Source of the DNA: Solirubrobacter deserti
GTDB taxonomy: Bacteria > Actinomycetota > Thermoleophilia > Solirubrobacterales > Solirubrobacteraceae
Direction: 5' to 3'
Assembly (NCBI RefSeq): GCF_027587175.1
Contig: NZ_JAPCID010000061.1
Coordinates: forward strand, 1 to 43,404
DNA: 43,404 nt
The notes beneath the pieces are model-generated. The model was given only the letters and a program-made list of their open reading frames with translations, did not search any database and was not told the origin of the DNA. The first letter of the stretch is position 1. Every line of letters starts with the position of its first letter. Shown piece after piece: positions 42,049 to 43,404 of this stretch. The position numbers and the translations under genes are program-made.

Positions 42049-42791
42049 GGCGTGATGATGACCAGCTACCGGCGCCGATCCGGCGCGGTGGCAAGGCCAT
42101 CGGGTCGCCGGCGTCGACGTCACGCTCGCCGCGCTGGACAAGCAGACGCACGCGGTCAAGGTGCTCGACAGCGGCTGCGCGTTCGTGACCGCGCCGTCCG
42201 GCCCGGCCGTCTCGTTTCCGGCGCGCAAGGCCTGGACGGCAAGAAGACGCTGAAGGTCAGCTGCGCACGCCGCTGATCGGCCTCGCTGCGCTGCTCGTGA
42301 TCGGCGGGATCGCCGACGATCAGCGGGATCGCCGAGCAGACGAACCTGCTCGCGCTCAACGCCGCCATCGAGGTCGCGCGGGCGGGCGAGCAGGGCAAGG
42401 GCTTCGCGGTCGTCGCCGACGAGGTGCGCTCGCTGGCCGAGGAGGCGCAGACCGCCGCGGCCGGCGTCGCCGCTCGGACGACGGCGTTGCGATCGTCCGC
42501 GAGGCCGCGGGCGCGTTCGAGGCCATCCGTGACGGGATCGGCGAGGTGGACCGCCAGGCCGAGCAGATCGCGAGCGCGATCGCGACGGTCGAGCGCACGG
42601 CCGCGACGATGGGCGCCGAGCTGTCGGACGTCGCCGCAGTCGCCGAGCAGTCGTCGGCCTCCACCGAGCAGGTCTCGGCCGCCGCGCAGCGGACGAGCGC
42701 GTCCACCCAGGAGATCGCCGCGTCGACGCAGGAGCGCGCCCGCGAGGCCGCCCGCCTCGACGAGCTCGGCGGGCAGTTCACCCTGGCCTGA
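42049..42791 (+). pseudogene. Decayed methyl-accepting chemotaxis protein
   Basis: Pieces of a Cache-type chemoreceptor lie in order but in changing frames: Gly-Val-Met-Met-Thr-Ser-Tyr, then Arg-Gly-Gly-Lys-Ala-Ile-Gly, then Ala-Gly-Val-Asp-Val-Thr-Leu, then Gly-Leu-Asp-Gly-Lys-Lys-Thr-Leu (ligand domain), then a membrane-helix remnant near 42273-42310, the signalling hairpin [11 protein letters not shown] in another frame (from 42322), and a final frame from about 42475 to 42791 with the Ser/Thr/Gln-rich coiled coil. At least six frame changes are needed, and the HAMP and descending-helix regions are missing. The gene is inactive. Confidence 0.85.
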
Positions 42792-42831
42792 CCGAAACCG
42801 GCCGCCGCGCGCGGCCGGTAACGTCCGGCCG

Positions 42832-43404
42832 ATGATCGGGACGGCGCGCCGCCGGCGGGACGGCGAGGCGAAGGTGCGCGGGGCGACGCGCTACGTGGGC
42901 GACATGCCGGTGCACGGGCTGCTGCACGCCCGGCCGGTGCTGGCGGCGGATGCGCACGCGCGGCTGCTCGGGATCGACACCAGCGCGGCGCTGGAGGTGC
43001 CCGGCGTGGTCGCCGTGCTCACCCACGCGGACCTGCCGCTGGCCGGCGGCTCCGGCCGCGCCGCCGAACCGCTCGCACGCGAGGAGATCGTGTGGGCGGG
43101 CCAGCCCGTTGCGCTCGTGGTCGCCGAGAGCGAGGCCGCCGCGGAGGACGGCGCCGCGCTCGTGGACGTCGACACCGAGCCCCTGGAGGCCGTGCTCGAC
43201 CTCGAGGCGGCGATCGCCGACGGTGCTCCGCCGGCCCGGTACAGCGAGAAGGCGGGGGAGGACGAGAGCGCCGCGAGCGCGCACGGGGGCGGCGACGACG
43301 ACCGCGGCGGGGACGAGGGCGACGTGGCGAGCGGCGACGAGCGCGGCGCGGCGGGCGGCGACGAGCGCGGCGCGGCGGGCGGGGGCGAGCGCGGCGCGGC
43401 GGGC
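42832..43404 (+). CDS. Xanthine dehydrogenase/aldehyde oxidase-type molybdenum subunit, 3' partial
   Basis: 191 residues visible; the gene runs off the window. The N terminus matches the a/b hammerhead domain of XdhA-type large subunits: [15 protein letters not shown] near 10-24, Leu-His-Ala-Arg-Pro-Val near 31, Val-Pro-Gly-Val-Val-Ala-Val-Leu near 56, and Gly-Gln-Pro-Val-Ala-Leu-Val-Val-Ala near 89. The molybdopterin domains would follow. From about residue 143 a Gly/Asp/Glu/Ala-rich low-complexity insertion with 8-residue repeats begins where a His-containing loop is usual. TAACGT lies 7 bases before the ATG (42819-42824). Confidence 0.85.
   Translation, partial: MIGTARRRRDGEAKVRGATRYVGDMPVHGLLHARPVLAADAHARLLGIDTSAALEVPGVVAVLTHADLPLAGGSGRAAEPLAREEIVWAGQPVALVVAESEAAAEDGAALVDVDTEPLEAVLDLEAAIADGAPPARYSEKAGEDESAASAHGGGDDDRGGDEGDVASGDERGAAGGDERGAAGGGERGAAG
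43333..43404 (+). repeat. Three 24-base tandem repeats in the molybdoenzyme gene
   Basis: Units 43333-43356 and 43357-43380 are identical and 43381-43404 differs at two bases. Being 24 bases, they stay in frame and encode Gly-Asp-Glu-Arg-Gly-Ala-Ala-Gly (Gly-Gly-Glu-Arg in unit 3). The array reaches the window edge and may continue. Confidence 0.85.

Noticed and set aside
43333-43404. CRISPR array
   Set aside because: Repeats are directly adjacent with no spacers and code in frame.

Overview
The window is strongly GC-rich and gene-dense. Its features fit a high-GC actinobacterium: GTG starts, F420-type LLM oxidoreductase, TrkA/CeoBC-like pairs, and many genes with a TANNNT box only 7-9 bases before the start codon. 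Overall gene style suggests Thermoleophilia (Solirubrobacter/Conexibacter-like); that placement is inference from style, not from a marker gene. No IS element, CRISPR array, rRNA or replication origin was seen; one tRNA (Gln, CTG) is present.

Layout. 1-4890: the 3' part of a giant Ala/Pro/Glu-rich, helical, Lys-rich protein resembling cargo/effector proteins of contractile injection or polymorphic toxin loci, followed by a HEAT-repeat protein. 4943-10091: a tight operon of two APC-superfamily permeases with C-terminal universal-stress domains (KimA-like layout), a 57-residue membrane protein between them, and two TrkA-type NAD-binding proteins; this looks like a potassium uptake module. 10092-10268: a possible structured RNA and a strong hairpin. 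10269-15085: a Crp-type regulator, tRNA-Gln, and the Hen1-Pnkp RNA repair pair. 15229-18797: a heterodimeric ABC exporter with one degenerate ATPase site. 19111-23854: a group on the minus strand of GH3 glycosidase, an unusual FtsH-like AAA protease with two insertions, a membrane protein and a small zinc-ribbon protein that starts with CTG.

23906-33697 is a housekeeping/metabolic patchwork: Ada-like zinc domain, VOC protein, STAS protein, frameshifted SDR, DMT exporter, LLM oxidoreductase, alpha/beta hydrolase, secreted glycerophosphodiesterase with a carbohydrate-binding module, MsrA, membrane protein, aldo/keto reductase. 33782-43404 holds a CtaG-like protein, a MetE-like methyltransferase, a split Kdp-type sensor system (kinase half, KdpE-like regulator and KdpD N-terminal half as three separate transcription units), a DUF389 membrane protein, a FUSC transporter overlapping kdpD antisense by 276 bases, an amidohydrolase, a badly decayed chemoreceptor, and the start of a xanthine-dehydrogenase-type molybdoenzyme with an odd tandem-repeat insertion.

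Two themes run through the window: likely leaderless transcription, and convergent gene pairs whose 3' ends overlap. Potassium or osmotic control also recurs (KimA-like permeases, TrkA proteins, Kdp-type sensor parts, Usp domains), although no kdpFABC pump is present.
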